This document shows, in pieces, positions 16,255-23,908 of a stretch of 64,000 bases of DNA. Below the pieces are notes generated by a model. It was not told the origin of the DNA and ran no database searches. It was given only the letters and a program-made list of their open reading frames with translations. Source of the DNA: Pseudomonas mediterranea CFBP 5447. GTDB lineage: Bacteria > Pseudomonadota > Gammaproteobacteria > Pseudomonadales > Pseudomonadaceae. A program made the position numbers and the translations under genes. Numbering within the stretch: position 1 is the stretch's first letter; each line of letters opens with the position of its first letter. The stretch covers positions 524,190-588,189 of the forward strand of contig NZ_KN322985.1 in NCBI RefSeq assembly GCF_000774145.1. Reading direction: 5' to 3'.

Positions 16255-16268
16255 AGCGCTATCTTTCT
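16255..16268. promoter_or_regulatory. GntR operator candidate upstream of gntP
   Basis: AGCGCTATCTTTCT, preceded by GAC. It shares GACAGCGCTA-N-CTT with the sites before gntK and gntR. Against the reported Pseudomonas GntR operator, AC-N-AAG-N-TAGCGCT (here on the minus strand), it differs at the two outer bases. Confidence 0.65.
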
Positions 16269-16287
16269 GACGCAAAATTTTTGAAAC

Positions 16288-16821
16288 TCAGCTGGCAAGC
16301 TTCAAACCATGGGCCAACCACCAGACGTAAGCCTGGTGGGCCAGTTCGTCAACGCTGTGGCTGGACGCGTCCAGAGCCAGGGTCAGGGGCTCGCCGACAG
16401 GGGATTCAAGGGTGGCGAACTGGCTGTCGATCAGGGTCGACGGCATGAAATGGCCGGGCCGGTGGGAAACGCGGTCGGCGGCCACTTCGGGGGTCAATTC
16501 AAGGAATACGAAGCCCAGGCCTGGCAAGGCACTGCGCAGACGTTCGCGATAACTGTGCTTGAGGGCCGAGCAGGTCAGCACCGGGCGCTCACCCGTGGCG
16601 TCGACACGGCGCAACTCGTCGCACAGGCTGTCGAGCCAGCCGGCACGGTCGTCGTCGTTCAGGGGAATACCGGCGCTCATCTTCTGGATGTTGGCCGCAG
16701 GGTGGAAGGTGTCGCCTTCGATGGCGGTGGCGCCGCTCAATTGGCACAGGGCCTGGCTGACGCATGTCTTGCCGCAACCGGCAACGCCCATGATGACCAG
16801 GGCGGTGATGGGATTGTTCAT
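16288..16821 (-). CDS. gntK: Gluconokinase GntK
   Basis: The 177-residue kinase phosphorylates gluconate to 6-phosphogluconate using ATP. The P-loop GVAGCGKT is at residues 12-19, followed by EGDTFHPAANIQKMSAGIPLNDDDRAGWL, the gluconate-site signature, and CSALKHSYRERLR with the catalytic arginines. HRPGHFMPSTLIDSQFATLE is the lid region. The length matches E. coli GntK (175). It lies upstream of gntP on the same strand and is divergent from gntR, with GntR-type boxes in the intergenic region. Its product enters the Entner-Doudoroff route encoded at 33-51 kb. Confidence 0.95.
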   Translation of the reverse strand: MNNPITALVIMGVAGCGKTCVSQALCQLSGATAIEGDTFHPAANIQKMSAGIPLNDDDRAGWLDSLCDELRRVDATGERPVLTCSALKHSYRERLRSALPGLGFVFLELTPEVAADRVSHRPGHFMPSTLIDSQFATLESPVGEPLTLALDASSHSVDELAHQAYVWWLAHGLKLAS

Positions 16822-16842
16822 GTAACACCTCAGCGCGCAGAC

Positions 16843-16856
16843 AGCGCTACCTTTGC
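16843..16856. promoter_or_regulatory. GntR operator candidate upstream of gntK
   Basis: AGCGCTACCTTTGC, preceded by GAC, about 22 bases upstream of the gntK start. It matches the AGCGCTA-N-CTT-N-GT pattern except at the last base. Confidence 0.72.
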
Positions 16857-16993
16857 CAGTTATGACACCGCAGCAAAAGCAGAAGTTGCCGACGCCTTCT
16901 TGTCATTTTTGTGGTTGCAGCATTTTTCGTCCACGACACCAACGGATGGGATTCAGGCAAACCCCACTCGCGCATTTGCAGCCGCGTCGAGAC

Positions 16994-17007
16994 AGCGCTA
17001 CCTTAGT
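16994..17007. promoter_or_regulatory. GntR operator candidate upstream of gntR
   Basis: AGCGCTACCTTAGT is an exact match, on the minus strand, to AC-N-AAG-N-TAGCGCT, the operator described for P. aeruginosa GntR. It ends about 30 bases before the gntR start, so GntR probably represses its own gene. Confidence 0.78.
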
Positions 17008-17036
17008 GCCTTGATTTTTGTTTGGCAAGCCACCTG

Positions 17037-18068
17037 ATGACCGTCCCCAAGAACGATAAGAATACCCGCACCACCGGTCGCCCCACGCTCAACGAAGTCG
17101 CACGCCTGGCCGGTGTCAGCCCCATCACCGCCTCCCGGGCCCTGCGCGGCGTCAGCACCGTGGCCACTGACCTGGTGGAAAAAGTCCGACAGGCGGCACG
17201 AGAACTCAACTATGTCGTCAACCCCGCCGCCCGCGCCCTGGCTTCGGCCCAGAGCCACTCGGTGGTGGTGTTGGTGCCGTCGCTGTCCAACCTGCTGTTC
17301 ATCGACACCCTGGAAGCCATCCATCGCGTCTTGAGGCCCAAGGGCTTCGAAGTGGTGATCGGCAACTATCACTACTCCCGGGACGAAGAAGAAGACCTGC
17401 TGCGCAACTACATGGCCTATCAGCCTCGTGGCCTGTTGCTGACCGGCTTCGACCGCACCGAGAGCGCCCGCCGCATGATCGAGGCCAGCAACATTCCCTG
17501 TGTCTACATGATGGAACTGGACCCTGGGGCGGGCCTCAACTGCGTCGGCTTTTCCCAGCTCAAGGCCGGCGAGACGGCGGCCGGGCACTTGATCTCTCGC
17601 GGCCGCAAACGCCTGGCTTATATCGGCGCACAACTGGACCAGCGCACCTTGTTGCGTGGCGAAGGTTTCCGCCGGGCCCTGCAGCAGGCCGGGCTGTACG
17701 ACCCGGACCTGGAATTGCTGACGCCGCGCCCGTCATCGGTAGGCCTGGGCGGCGAATTGTTCCTGCAACTGCTGGCCAGTCACCCGGATGTCGACGCGAT
17801 CTTCTTCGGCAACGACGACCTCGCCCATGGCGCCCTGTTCGAAGCCTTGCGCTGCGGCATCAGGATTCCCGAACAGATCTCGGTCCTCGGCTTCAACGAC
17901 CTGCCCGCCTCGGCCCACATGGTGCCGCGCCTGAGCAGCATCAGCACGCCAAGGGAAGCCATCGGCCGCCGAGCCGCCGAGCAGATGCTGACGCTGATGG
18001 CCGGCAACCGTATTGCCCAACCCGTGGTGGACATGGGCTTCGAGCTCAAGATTCGCGAAAGTACCTGA
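17037..18068 (+). CDS. gntR: LacI-family gluconate regulator GntR
   Basis: The 343-residue repressor has an N-terminal LacI HTH and hinge (PTLNEVARLAGVSPITASRALRGVSTVATDLVEKVRQAARELNYVVNPAARALAS, residues ~16-70) and a periplasmic-binding-protein-like effector domain (SVVVLVPSLSNLLF...AIFFGNDDLAHGALFEALRCGIRIPEQISVLGFND). In Pseudomonas GntR represses gntP, gntK and itself and is released by gluconate or 6-phosphogluconate. I take the ATG at 17037; its stop-start context (CTGATGA) is unremarkable. It is divergent from gntK, and the intergenic region carries two copies of the shared operator motif. Confidence 0.92.
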   Translation: MTVPKNDKNTRTTGRPTLNEVARLAGVSPITASRALRGVSTVATDLVEKVRQAARELNYVVNPAARALASAQSHSVVVLVPSLSNLLFIDTLEAIHRVLRPKGFEVVIGNYHYSRDEEEDLLRNYMAYQPRGLLLTGFDRTESARRMIEASNIPCVYMMELDPGAGLNCVGFSQLKAGETAAGHLISRGRKRLAYIGAQLDQRTLLRGEGFRRALQQAGLYDPDLELLTPRPSSVGLGGELFLQLLASHPDVDAIFFGNDDLAHGALFEALRCGIRIPEQISVLGFNDLPASAHMVPRLSSISTPREAIGRRAAEQMLTLMAGNRIAQPVVDMGFELKIREST

Positions 18069-18234
18069 CCCCCGTCTCGTGACGCAGAGGCGGTCGATCC
18101 CTGCCGGTCAACGGCAAGGGTTGGCCGCTTCGCCTCGTCTGGTCCCCCTACAGGCCTTGAAAGCACAGGCTCCGGGCGCTCGGCATGGGAATTGCTCCTG
18201 CCCATCGCTCAGCCATTACCTACAGGTATCCATC

Positions 18235-18786
18235 ATGTTGGTCAGTGCCAAACAGCAAGCGATGATTCTGCCGCTCAAGCGCCCGGGCGAGGACCCGACC
18301 GCCGACGCCGCCAGCGGCCTGCAAAGCGCCGCACTACAGGCGTTGCGCGATAACGTCCAGGCCCAGGCCAGCCAGGGCAATGCCCAGGTCCAGGAGTCCA
18401 TCACCCGACAGGCCACGCAGCAGGTCAATGCCGCCACCGCCATCAGCGACAAGGTCGATGAGGCATTCGCCAAGACCCGCGTGCAGTTGCAGACCGTCGC
18501 CGCCCAGGATGCTCCGGCGCGCCAGACCGACAGTTCGGCATTGAAGGATTTCAAGGACTACATGAACAAGACGCCCGAAGAGCGCCTGCGCGACGCCATT
18601 CTCGCCGAGATGGGCATCAGCGAAGAAGAATACGCGGCGATGCCACCCGAGAAGCAACTGGCGGTCGGCCAGGAAATTGCCCAGCGCATGCAGGACAAGG
18701 CGGCCATGGCACAGGTGGAAAAGGCTCAGGAACAGCGCAATACCGGAGAGAAGGATAAGGCTGCGGCACTTCTCGCGTCGCTCTGA
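18235..18786 (+). CDS. Conserved hypothetical protein, Ala/Gln-rich helical
   Basis: The 183-residue protein is soluble, with no signal peptide or membrane segment. The N-terminal two thirds are Ala/Gln/Asp-rich and probably coiled-coil (LRDNVQAQASQGNAQVQESITRQATQQVNAATAISDKVDEAF). A more ordered segment follows (DFKDYMNKTPEERLRDAILAEMGISEEEYAAMPPEKQLAVGQEIAQRMQDK), then a Lys/Glu-rich tail. I do not recognise a characterised family; similar proteins occur in Pseudomonas. The ATG at 18235 is preceded by ACAGGTATCC. The 166 bases upstream contain only an imperfect hairpin (around 18099-18120) that could end gntR transcription. Confidence 0.7.
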   Translation: MLVSAKQQAMILPLKRPGEDPTADAASGLQSAALQALRDNVQAQASQGNAQVQESITRQATQQVNAATAISDKVDEAFAKTRVQLQTVAAQDAPARQTDSSALKDFKDYMNKTPEERLRDAILAEMGISEEEYAAMPPEKQLAVGQEIAQRMQDKAAMAQVEKAQEQRNTGEKDKAAALLASL

Positions 18787-18829
18787 GCCTGCCGGCGGCC
18801 AGCAGATGAGGCGCCGGGGGTGAAAAACC

Positions 18830-18922
18830 TGTGGGAGCAAAGCTTGCTCGCGATAGCGACAGATCAGTCAGCATGGTTGGTGATTGATTTACCGCAATCG
18901 CGCGCAAGCTTTGCTCCCACAG
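18830..18922. repeat. REP pair (REPIN), GCAAAGCTTGCTCGCGAT variant
   Basis: The arms are GTGGGAGCAAAGCTTGCTCGCGAT and its near inverse GCGCGCAAGCTTTGCTCCCAC, a sequence variant of the dominant REP type. It lies between the hypothetical protein gene and the following acetyltransferase gene. Confidence 0.85.
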
Positions 18923-18980
18923 GTTTATCGAAGCGTGTTCCCTTATAATCTGCCCTCCTCACCACCCCCACGACGTTGCC

Positions 18981-19403
18981 ATGTCCGAAATCCGCTACGC
19001 GCTGCTCGATGAACCGCTCTGGCCGCTGATGAACAAGTTCTACCGCGCCCATCAGTCGTCGATGAAAGCCGTGCGTGACGCGCAGCTGTGGGTGGCGAGA
19101 CGGGATGACATCGTCGCCGCCCTCTGCCTGCGATCGGTGGCGGGTGGACACTGGTTGACGGGGTTGTTTGTCGATCCGGCACACCGCGGCAAAGGGATCG
19201 CGGCGGGGTTGATCGCCGAAGCGGTGAAAGCCGTGGAGGCACCGGTGTGGCTGTTCTGCCACCCGGAACTGCGCGGGTTCTACGAGCGACACGGCTTCAC
19301 TTTCGATCCCGCCCTGCCCTACGCGATGGCCGAACGGCTGAGCCGGTATGCCCGCAGCAAGCCGATGATTGCGATGGGGCTGGAGCCAGGAACGCGGTCC
19401 TGA
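18981..19403 (+). CDS. GNAT-family N-acetyltransferase
   Basis: The 140-residue single-domain GNAT protein has LTGLFVDPAHRGKGIAAGLIAEAVKAV as strand beta4 plus the acetyl-CoA pyrophosphate loop (RGKGIA), and VWLFCHPELRGFYERHGFTFD as the C-terminal strand-helix with the usual YxxxGF. The acceptor is unknown. The start has GTTGCC before it, a weak ribosome site, but the N-terminus (MSEIRYALLDEPLWPLMNKFYRAHQSSMK) is consistent with a complete domain. It stands alone and is convergent with def. Confidence 0.83.
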   Translation: MSEIRYALLDEPLWPLMNKFYRAHQSSMKAVRDAQLWVARRDDIVAALCLRSVAGGHWLTGLFVDPAHRGKGIAAGLIAEAVKAVEAPVWLFCHPELRGFYERHGFTFDPALPYAMAERLSRYARSKPMIAMGLEPGTRS

Positions 19404-19418
19404 GCCTATCACCGGTCC

Positions 19419-19443
19419 TGTGGGAGCGAGCCTGCTCGCGAAG
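19419..19443 (+). repeat. Solitary REP sequence
   Basis: A single TGTGGGAGCGAGCCTGCTCG arm without an inverted partner, after the acetyltransferase stop. It is the only unpaired copy I found in the window. Confidence 0.8.
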
Positions 19444-19526
19444 GCGGCAGGGTATTCAACAACGATGCAAGCTCTGGGTGGCGATAGCGCTCGTCCGAGC
19501 GAGGCACAGAGGATTGAGGTGAATGT

Positions 19527-20066
19527 TCAATCGTCGGCCGTCGGATCCAGATCCGGGAACATCACCTCGGTAAACCCGAACTTGCTGAAGTCGGTGATGC
19601 GCGACGGGTACAGCCGGCCGATCAGGTGATCGCATTCATGCTGCACCACCCGTGCGTGGAAACCCGAGGCTGTCCGCACGATCGGCTCGCCCTTGGGATC
19701 GAAGCCTTCGTAACGGATGTGCTGGTAACGATCGACCGCCCCGCGCAGGCCAGGCACTGACAGGCAGCCTTCGAAACCCTCTTCCATCAGCGGGCTCAGC
19801 GGCGTGATCAGCGGGTTGATCAGAATGGTCTGGGGCACGGCTTCCGCATCGGGGTAACGCTCGCTGTGTTCGAAGCCGAAAATCACCAGTTGCAGGTCCA
19901 CGCCGATCTGCGGCGCCGCCAAGCCGACGCCACCGACGCTTTCCATGGTCTGGAACATGTCGTCGATCAATTGCCACAGCTCCGGGCTGTCGAACATCTG
20001 CGGCGGAACCGGCGGAGCGATGCGCAGCAGGCGCGCATCGCCCATCTTGAGGATTTCTCGAATCAT
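19527..20066 (-). CDS. def: Peptide deformylase
   Basis: The 179-residue enzyme removes the N-formyl group from nascent proteins. All three motifs are present: [10 protein letters not shown] (46-55), EGCLSVPG (99-106, metal ligand Cys101) and HECDH (143-147, ligands His143 and His147, catalytic Glu144). The C-terminus ([18 protein letters not shown]) is typical of the longer secondary deformylases of Pseudomonas, so this is probably not the fmt-linked copy; the absence of fmt next to it supports that. The start overlaps the stop of the YihY gene (ATGA), so the two are translationally coupled. Confidence 0.93.
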   Translation of the reverse strand: MIREILKMGDARLLRIAPPVPPQMFDSPELWQLIDDMFQTMESVGGVGLAAPQIGVDLQLVIFGFEHSERYPDAEAVPQTILINPLITPLSPLMEEGFEGCLSVPGLRGAVDRYQHIRYEGFDPKGEPIVRTASGFHARVVQHECDHLIGRLYPSRITDFSKFGFTEVMFPDLDPTADD

Positions 20067-21022
20067 GGTCGGGCTTCGCCTGTGTTCGGATCGGTGTCCG
20101 GCTTGATGGAGTGGTCGCGCGCCAGCCCCGAGACATGCTGTTTCCAGTGCTCGTCCGGCACCTTCTCACCACGGTCCTTGCCTTCGGCGGACATGTGTTC
20201 GATCACCGCGTTCATTTCCGCCCCCAGCAGCAACACCGCCGCCGAGATATAGAAGTACAGCAGCAACACGATGATCGCACCGATACTGCCATACATGGCG
20301 TTGTAGTTGGCAAAGGTCTTGACGTAAAAAGCGAAGCCCAGGGAGGCGATGATCCACACCACCACCGCCAGCACCGAGCCCGGGGTGATGAAGCGAAACT
20401 CCTGCTTCACGTCGGGCATCACGTAGTAGATCAGCGCCACCGCCACCATCAACAGGATCACGATCACCGGCCAGCGCACGATCGTCCAGAGCGTGACGAT
20501 GAATTCCTCCAACCCGACCTGGGCCGCAATCCATTCCATCACCTGCGGCCCGAGGACCATCAGCGCGGCCGCGATGAGCAGCATGCCGGCGATGCCGACC
20601 GTGTAGATAATCGACAGCGGAAAGCGCTTCCAGGCCGGACGCCCCTCGACCACATCGTAGGCGGCATTCATCGCGCTCATCATCAGCCGCACCCCGGCCG
20701 AGGCGGTCCACAACGCAACCACGATCCCCACCGACAACAACCCGCCCTTGGATTGCTGGAGCTGGTCGATCACCGGGTTGACCTGCTCCAGCGCCTGGGG
20801 CGGCAACACCAGCTCGGATTGCAGGCGCAGCCACGAGAAGAAATCCGGCAGATGCAGGAAGCCGATCAGCGCGATCAGAAAGAGAATGAAGGGGAACAGG
20901 GAAAACAGCATCTGGTAGGCCAGTGCCGAGGCGTAGGTGGACATCTCGTCGTCGAGAAATTCGGTCACCGTACGCACCATCACGCGGTGCAGAGGCAAGC
21001 CTTTCATGTCCGGAAATATCAT
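20063..21022 (-). CDS. YihY/BrkB-family inner-membrane protein
   Basis: The 319-residue protein has about six membrane segments. The N-terminal [36 protein letters not shown] is the YihY/BrkB hallmark, and later segments include [22 protein letters not shown] and [26 protein letters not shown]. The C-terminal tail is charged and cytoplasmic. The family was once called 'ribonuclease BN' in error; its function is unknown, possibly transport. GAAAGGAGACGCTC precedes the ATG at 21022, a clear ribosome site. It overlaps def by 4 bases and is the first gene of that pair. Confidence 0.88.
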   Translation of the reverse strand: MIFPDMKGLPLHRVMVRTVTEFLDDEMSTYASALAYQMLFSLFPFILFLIALIGFLHLPDFFSWLRLQSELVLPPQALEQVNPVIDQLQQSKGGLLSVGIVVALWTASAGVRLMMSAMNAAYDVVEGRPAWKRFPLSIIYTVGIAGMLLIAAALMVLGPQVMEWIAAQVGLEEFIVTLWTIVRWPVIVILLMVAVALIYYVMPDVKQEFRFITPGSVLAVVVWIIASLGFAFYVKTFANYNAMYGSIGAIIVLLLYFYISAAVLLLGAEMNAVIEHMSAEGKDRGEKVPDEHWKQHVSGLARDHSIKPDTDPNTGEARP

Positions 21023-21258
21023 GAGCGTCTCCTTTCGCCGCAAAAAAGGGGTCGCGTGGCGACTCAAGGGGCGTTTTTTACCTCAAAGTAGCCTGTTTGG
21101 CGACTTTGGGACAATCTCATCCCGACGCAGAATTGACCCATGCCCCACAGCGCAAGTTTCATTCTTCGCACCGGCAGGGCTTTATGTTTGCCCGGCAACC
21201 GTCGAGAATGCCCCACGTATTCAGGCTCGGCCCGAAGCTTTAATCCCGTAGGAACGTT

Positions 21259-21636
21259 ATGAAACTCGATAAGAAGCAGGCCATCGCCCGCAGAAACCAG
21301 GAACTGGGCGGCGCCGTCCTGGGCGTCAACAACTGCCACTTCAGCGAATTGAACCGCAACCGCAACATCTTCTGGTTCAACATCCCTGTGACCCGCCTGG
21401 CTGTCGGCCAGTACGAATGGATTCATCTGCTGCTGCACACCCCGGCCACCGACGAGCTGCTGCACCTGAAAGTGCCGACCGTATTCCTGCGAGAAAAAAT
21501 GGAAGGCCTGGAAGTACGCAACCAGGGCAAGCGCAAGGCCGCCCTGAGCCTGGAATTGAGCGCCGATAAGGATTCGTACCTGCAGGACATGCGACCGGGT
21601 GGCACCAACCTGGATTTTGCGCAGTTCAGGTTGTGA
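21259..21636 (+). CDS. Conserved hypothetical protein
   Basis: The 125-residue soluble protein begins MKLDKKQAIARRNQELGGAVLGVNNCHFSELNRNRNIFWFNIPVTRL and ends LSADKDSYLQDMRPGGTNLDFAQFRL. No signal peptide, membrane helix or known catalytic motif is visible. I do not recognise the family, but the composition and codon use match its neighbours. The start is preceded by GTAGGAACGTT. It is monocistronic: a divergent membrane-protein gene lies upstream and a REP pair plus a strong terminator lie downstream. Confidence 0.75.
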   Translation: MKLDKKQAIARRNQELGGAVLGVNNCHFSELNRNRNIFWFNIPVTRLAVGQYEWIHLLLHTPATDELLHLKVPTVFLREKMEGLEVRNQGKRKAALSLELSADKDSYLQDMRPGGTNLDFAQFRL

Positions 21637-21668
21637 CCCCGGCCGCTGACGTATGCAGCTTGGGATTA

Positions 21669-21757
21669 TGTGGGAGCAAGGCTTGCCCGCGATGAAGGCG
21701 CCACGACTCTAAAACGGACCGCATCAACTTCATCGCGGGCAAGCCTTGCTCCCACAG
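21669..21757. repeat. REP pair (REPIN), GGCTTGCCCGCGATGA variant
   Basis: Inverted arms GTGGGAGCAAGGCTTGCCC and GGGCAAGCCTTGCTCCCAC flank a ~35-base centre. This is a third sequence subtype, distinct from the GAGCCTGCTCGCGA copies. It lies between the hypothetical protein gene and the fadD1 terminator. Confidence 0.85.
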
Positions 21758-21783
21758 GGCCTTGCTTCAAGTAGTTGCCCAAC

Positions 21784-21823
21784 GTAAACAAAAAGCCCCG
21801 CTTCGGCGGGGCTTTTTGTTTAC
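21784..21823. terminator. Bidirectional terminator between the hypothetical gene and fadD1
   Basis: An 18-bp perfect inverted repeat (21784-21801 and 21806-21823) with a TTCG loop. The GC stem AGCCCCGC is flanked by A-run and T-run on either side, so it works on both strands. It ends 8 bases from the fadD1 stop codon. Confidence 0.95.
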
Positions 21824-21830
21824 ACGCTAT

Positions 21831-23522
21831 TCACTTCTTCACACCCAACTTCCTGAGCTCTTCATCCCGCAACTCACGCCGCAGGATCTTGCCGACGTTG
21901 GTGGTTGGCAACGCATCGCGGAACTCGACGGCCTTGGGTACCTTGTAGCCGGTGACGTTGGCACGCATATGCTCCATCACCTGCTCCTTGGTCAATGTGG
22001 CGCCTGGCCGGACGACGATGAAGATCTTGATCGCCTCGCCGGACTTCTCGTCCGGTACACCGATGGCGGCGCATTGCAGCACGCCCGGCAAGGTGGCCAG
22101 CACATCTTCCAGCTCGTTGGGATACACGTTGAAGCCAGAAATCAGGATCATGTCTTTCTTGCGATCGACGATGCGCATATAGCCGTCCGGCTGAATCACT
22201 GCGATATCGCCGGTCTTCAGCCAGCCCTCGCTGTCGAGGATTTCGTCGGTGGCCTCCTGGCGCTGCCAGTAGCCCTTCATCACTTGAGGGCCTTTCACAC
22301 ACAATTCGCCGACTTCGCCCAGAGGCAACTCGACGCCCGCATCATTGATGACCTTGCACAGCGTCGACGGCACCGGAATGCCGATGGTGCCGACCTGGAT
22401 GTTCTGGATCGGATTGACCGTGGCCACCGGGCTGGTTTCAGTCATGCCATAGCCTTCGCAGATCGGGCAACCGGTGACCGCTTTCCAGCGCTCGGCAGCG
22501 GCCAGTTGCAGGGCCATGCCACCGGACAAGGTGACTTTCAGCGCGGAGAAATCCAGCTTGCGGAAGCCCTCGTTGTTACACAGCGCGACAAACAGGGTAT
22601 TGAGGCCGACGAAACCGCTGAACTTCCACTTCGACAGTTCCTTGACCATCGCCGGAAGGTCGCGCGGGTTGCTGATCAGGATGTTGTGGTTGCCGATCAG
22701 CATCATCGCCATGCAATGGAAGGTGAAGGCGTAGATGTGGTACAGCGGCAGCGGCGTGATCAGCACTTCGCAACCTTCATTGAGGTTGGAGCCCATCAGC
22801 GCCTTGCACTGCAGCATGTTCGCCACCAGGTTGCGATGGCTCAGCATCGCGCCCTTGGCCACGCCGGTGGTGCCGCCGGTGTACTGCAACACGGCCACCT
22901 CGTCGCTGCCCGGGTTGGCTTCGGTCACTGGCCGGCCGTGGCCCTTGCTCAGCACATCGTTGAACTTGACCGCCTTGGGCAGGTGATAGGCCGGAACCAT
23001 CTTCTTGACGTACTTGATCACGCTGTTGATCAGCAGCCGCTTGAGCGGCGGCAACAGGTCGGCCACCTCGGTGACGATGACGTGCTTGACGCCTGTCTTC
23101 GGCACCACGGTCTCGGCCAGGTGCGCCATGTTCGCCAGGCACACCAGTGCCTTGGCGCCGGAGTCGTTGAACTGGTGCTCCATCTCCCGCGCGGTGTACA
23201 GCGGATTGGTATTGACCACGACGAGGCCGGCACGGATCGCCCCGAACACCGCCACCGGGTACTGCAGGACGTTGGGCAATTGCACGGCGATTCGATCGCC
23301 CGGCTGCAAATCGGTATGCTGTTGCAGATACGCGGCAAAGGCCCCGGACAATTCGTACAGTTCACCGTAGGTGATCGTCTTGCCGAGGTTGCTGAATGCC
23401 GGCTTGTCGGCGAAGCGTTGGCAGGACTGCTTCAACACCGCCTGAATATTCGGATACTCGTCTGGATTGATGTCGGCAGCAATCCCAGCTGGGTACTTAT
23501 CCTTCCAAAAGTCTTCGAACAT
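21831..23522 (-). CDS. fadD1: Long-chain acyl-CoA ligase FadD1
   Basis: The 563-residue enzyme activates fatty acids to acyl-CoA through an acyl-adenylate. AMP-binding motifs are visible in order: YTGGTTGVAKGAMLSHRNL (P-loop-like), GYGMTETSPV, and WLKTGDIAVIQPDGYMRIVDRKKDMILISGFNVYPNELEDV (FACS motif and hinge), with the catalytic lysine in VGKILRREL. The length matches P. aeruginosa FadD1 (562). The ATG at 23522 has GAGGAG before it. It is next to fadD2 in tandem as in PAO1, but the 386-base gap with its own palindrome suggests its own promoter. Confidence 0.95.
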   Translation of the reverse strand: MFEDFWKDKYPAGIAADINPDEYPNIQAVLKQSCQRFADKPAFSNLGKTITYGELYELSGAFAAYLQQHTDLQPGDRIAVQLPNVLQYPVAVFGAIRAGLVVVNTNPLYTAREMEHQFNDSGAKALVCLANMAHLAETVVPKTGVKHVIVTEVADLLPPLKRLLINSVIKYVKKMVPAYHLPKAVKFNDVLSKGHGRPVTEANPGSDEVAVLQYTGGTTGVAKGAMLSHRNLVANMLQCKALMGSNLNEGCEVLITPLPLYHIYAFTFHCMAMMLIGNHNILISNPRDLPAMVKELSKWKFSGFVGLNTLFVALCNNEGFRKLDFSALKVTLSGGMALQLAAAERWKAVTGCPICEGYGMTETSPVATVNPIQNIQVGTIGIPVPSTLCKVINDAGVELPLGEVGELCVKGPQVMKGYWQRQEATDEILDSEGWLKTGDIAVIQPDGYMRIVDRKKDMILISGFNVYPNELEDVLATLPGVLQCAAIGVPDEKSGEAIKIFIVVRPGATLTKEQVMEHMRANVTGYKVPKAVEFRDALPTTNVGKILRRELRDEELRKLGVKK

Positions 23523-23798
23523 GGAAGCCCACTCCTCAGCAACGCGAATTCTCACCGCATTTGATGCGATTATTATTGGTGTGTTTGTTGGTGAATCTGG
23601 CTTGGATGAAGGCCGAGAAGTCACAAAAGCGCGCCGAGAGTAGCAGCTTTGCCGAGGGTCGACTAGAGCCAAAAGTGGCCGGCATGGTCACTAATCCGAC
23701 TCAAGAATATGCAATGGTCACTTTTAGAGTAAAAATTCTATAGACCTGTAGGAAGGCTCTGAAGTCGACCTTCTTTTTTGCTTAAGCCACCAAACCAA
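23523..23798. other. fadD2-fadD1 intergenic region, probable fadD1 promoter
   Basis: No gene is supported here. It holds a palindrome CGCAT-TTG-ATGCG (23556-23568) 34 bases upstream of fadD1. It also holds a 9-base direct repeat ATGGTCACT at 23684-23692 and 23714-23722, exactly 30 bases apart (about three helix turns), with an inverted relative AAAAGTGGCC at 23671. This could be a regulator-binding region. I saw no GAAAC-N4-GTTTC box of the PsrA type. Confidence 0.4.
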
Positions 23799-23886
23799 TG
23801 TGGGAGCGAGCCTGCTCGCGATAGCGGTGTGTCAGCCAATATTCCTGTGACTGACTACCGCTATCGCGAGCAGGCTCGCTCCCACA
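23799..23886. repeat. REP pair (REPIN) between fadD2 and fadD1
   Basis: Inverted GAGCCTGCTCGCGAT arms begin about 23 bases after the fadD2 stop codon (on the minus strand). It could limit read-through from fadD2 into fadD1. Confidence 0.9.
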
Positions 23887-23908
23887 AAGGGCGTGTGCAT
23901 GGTCTACA

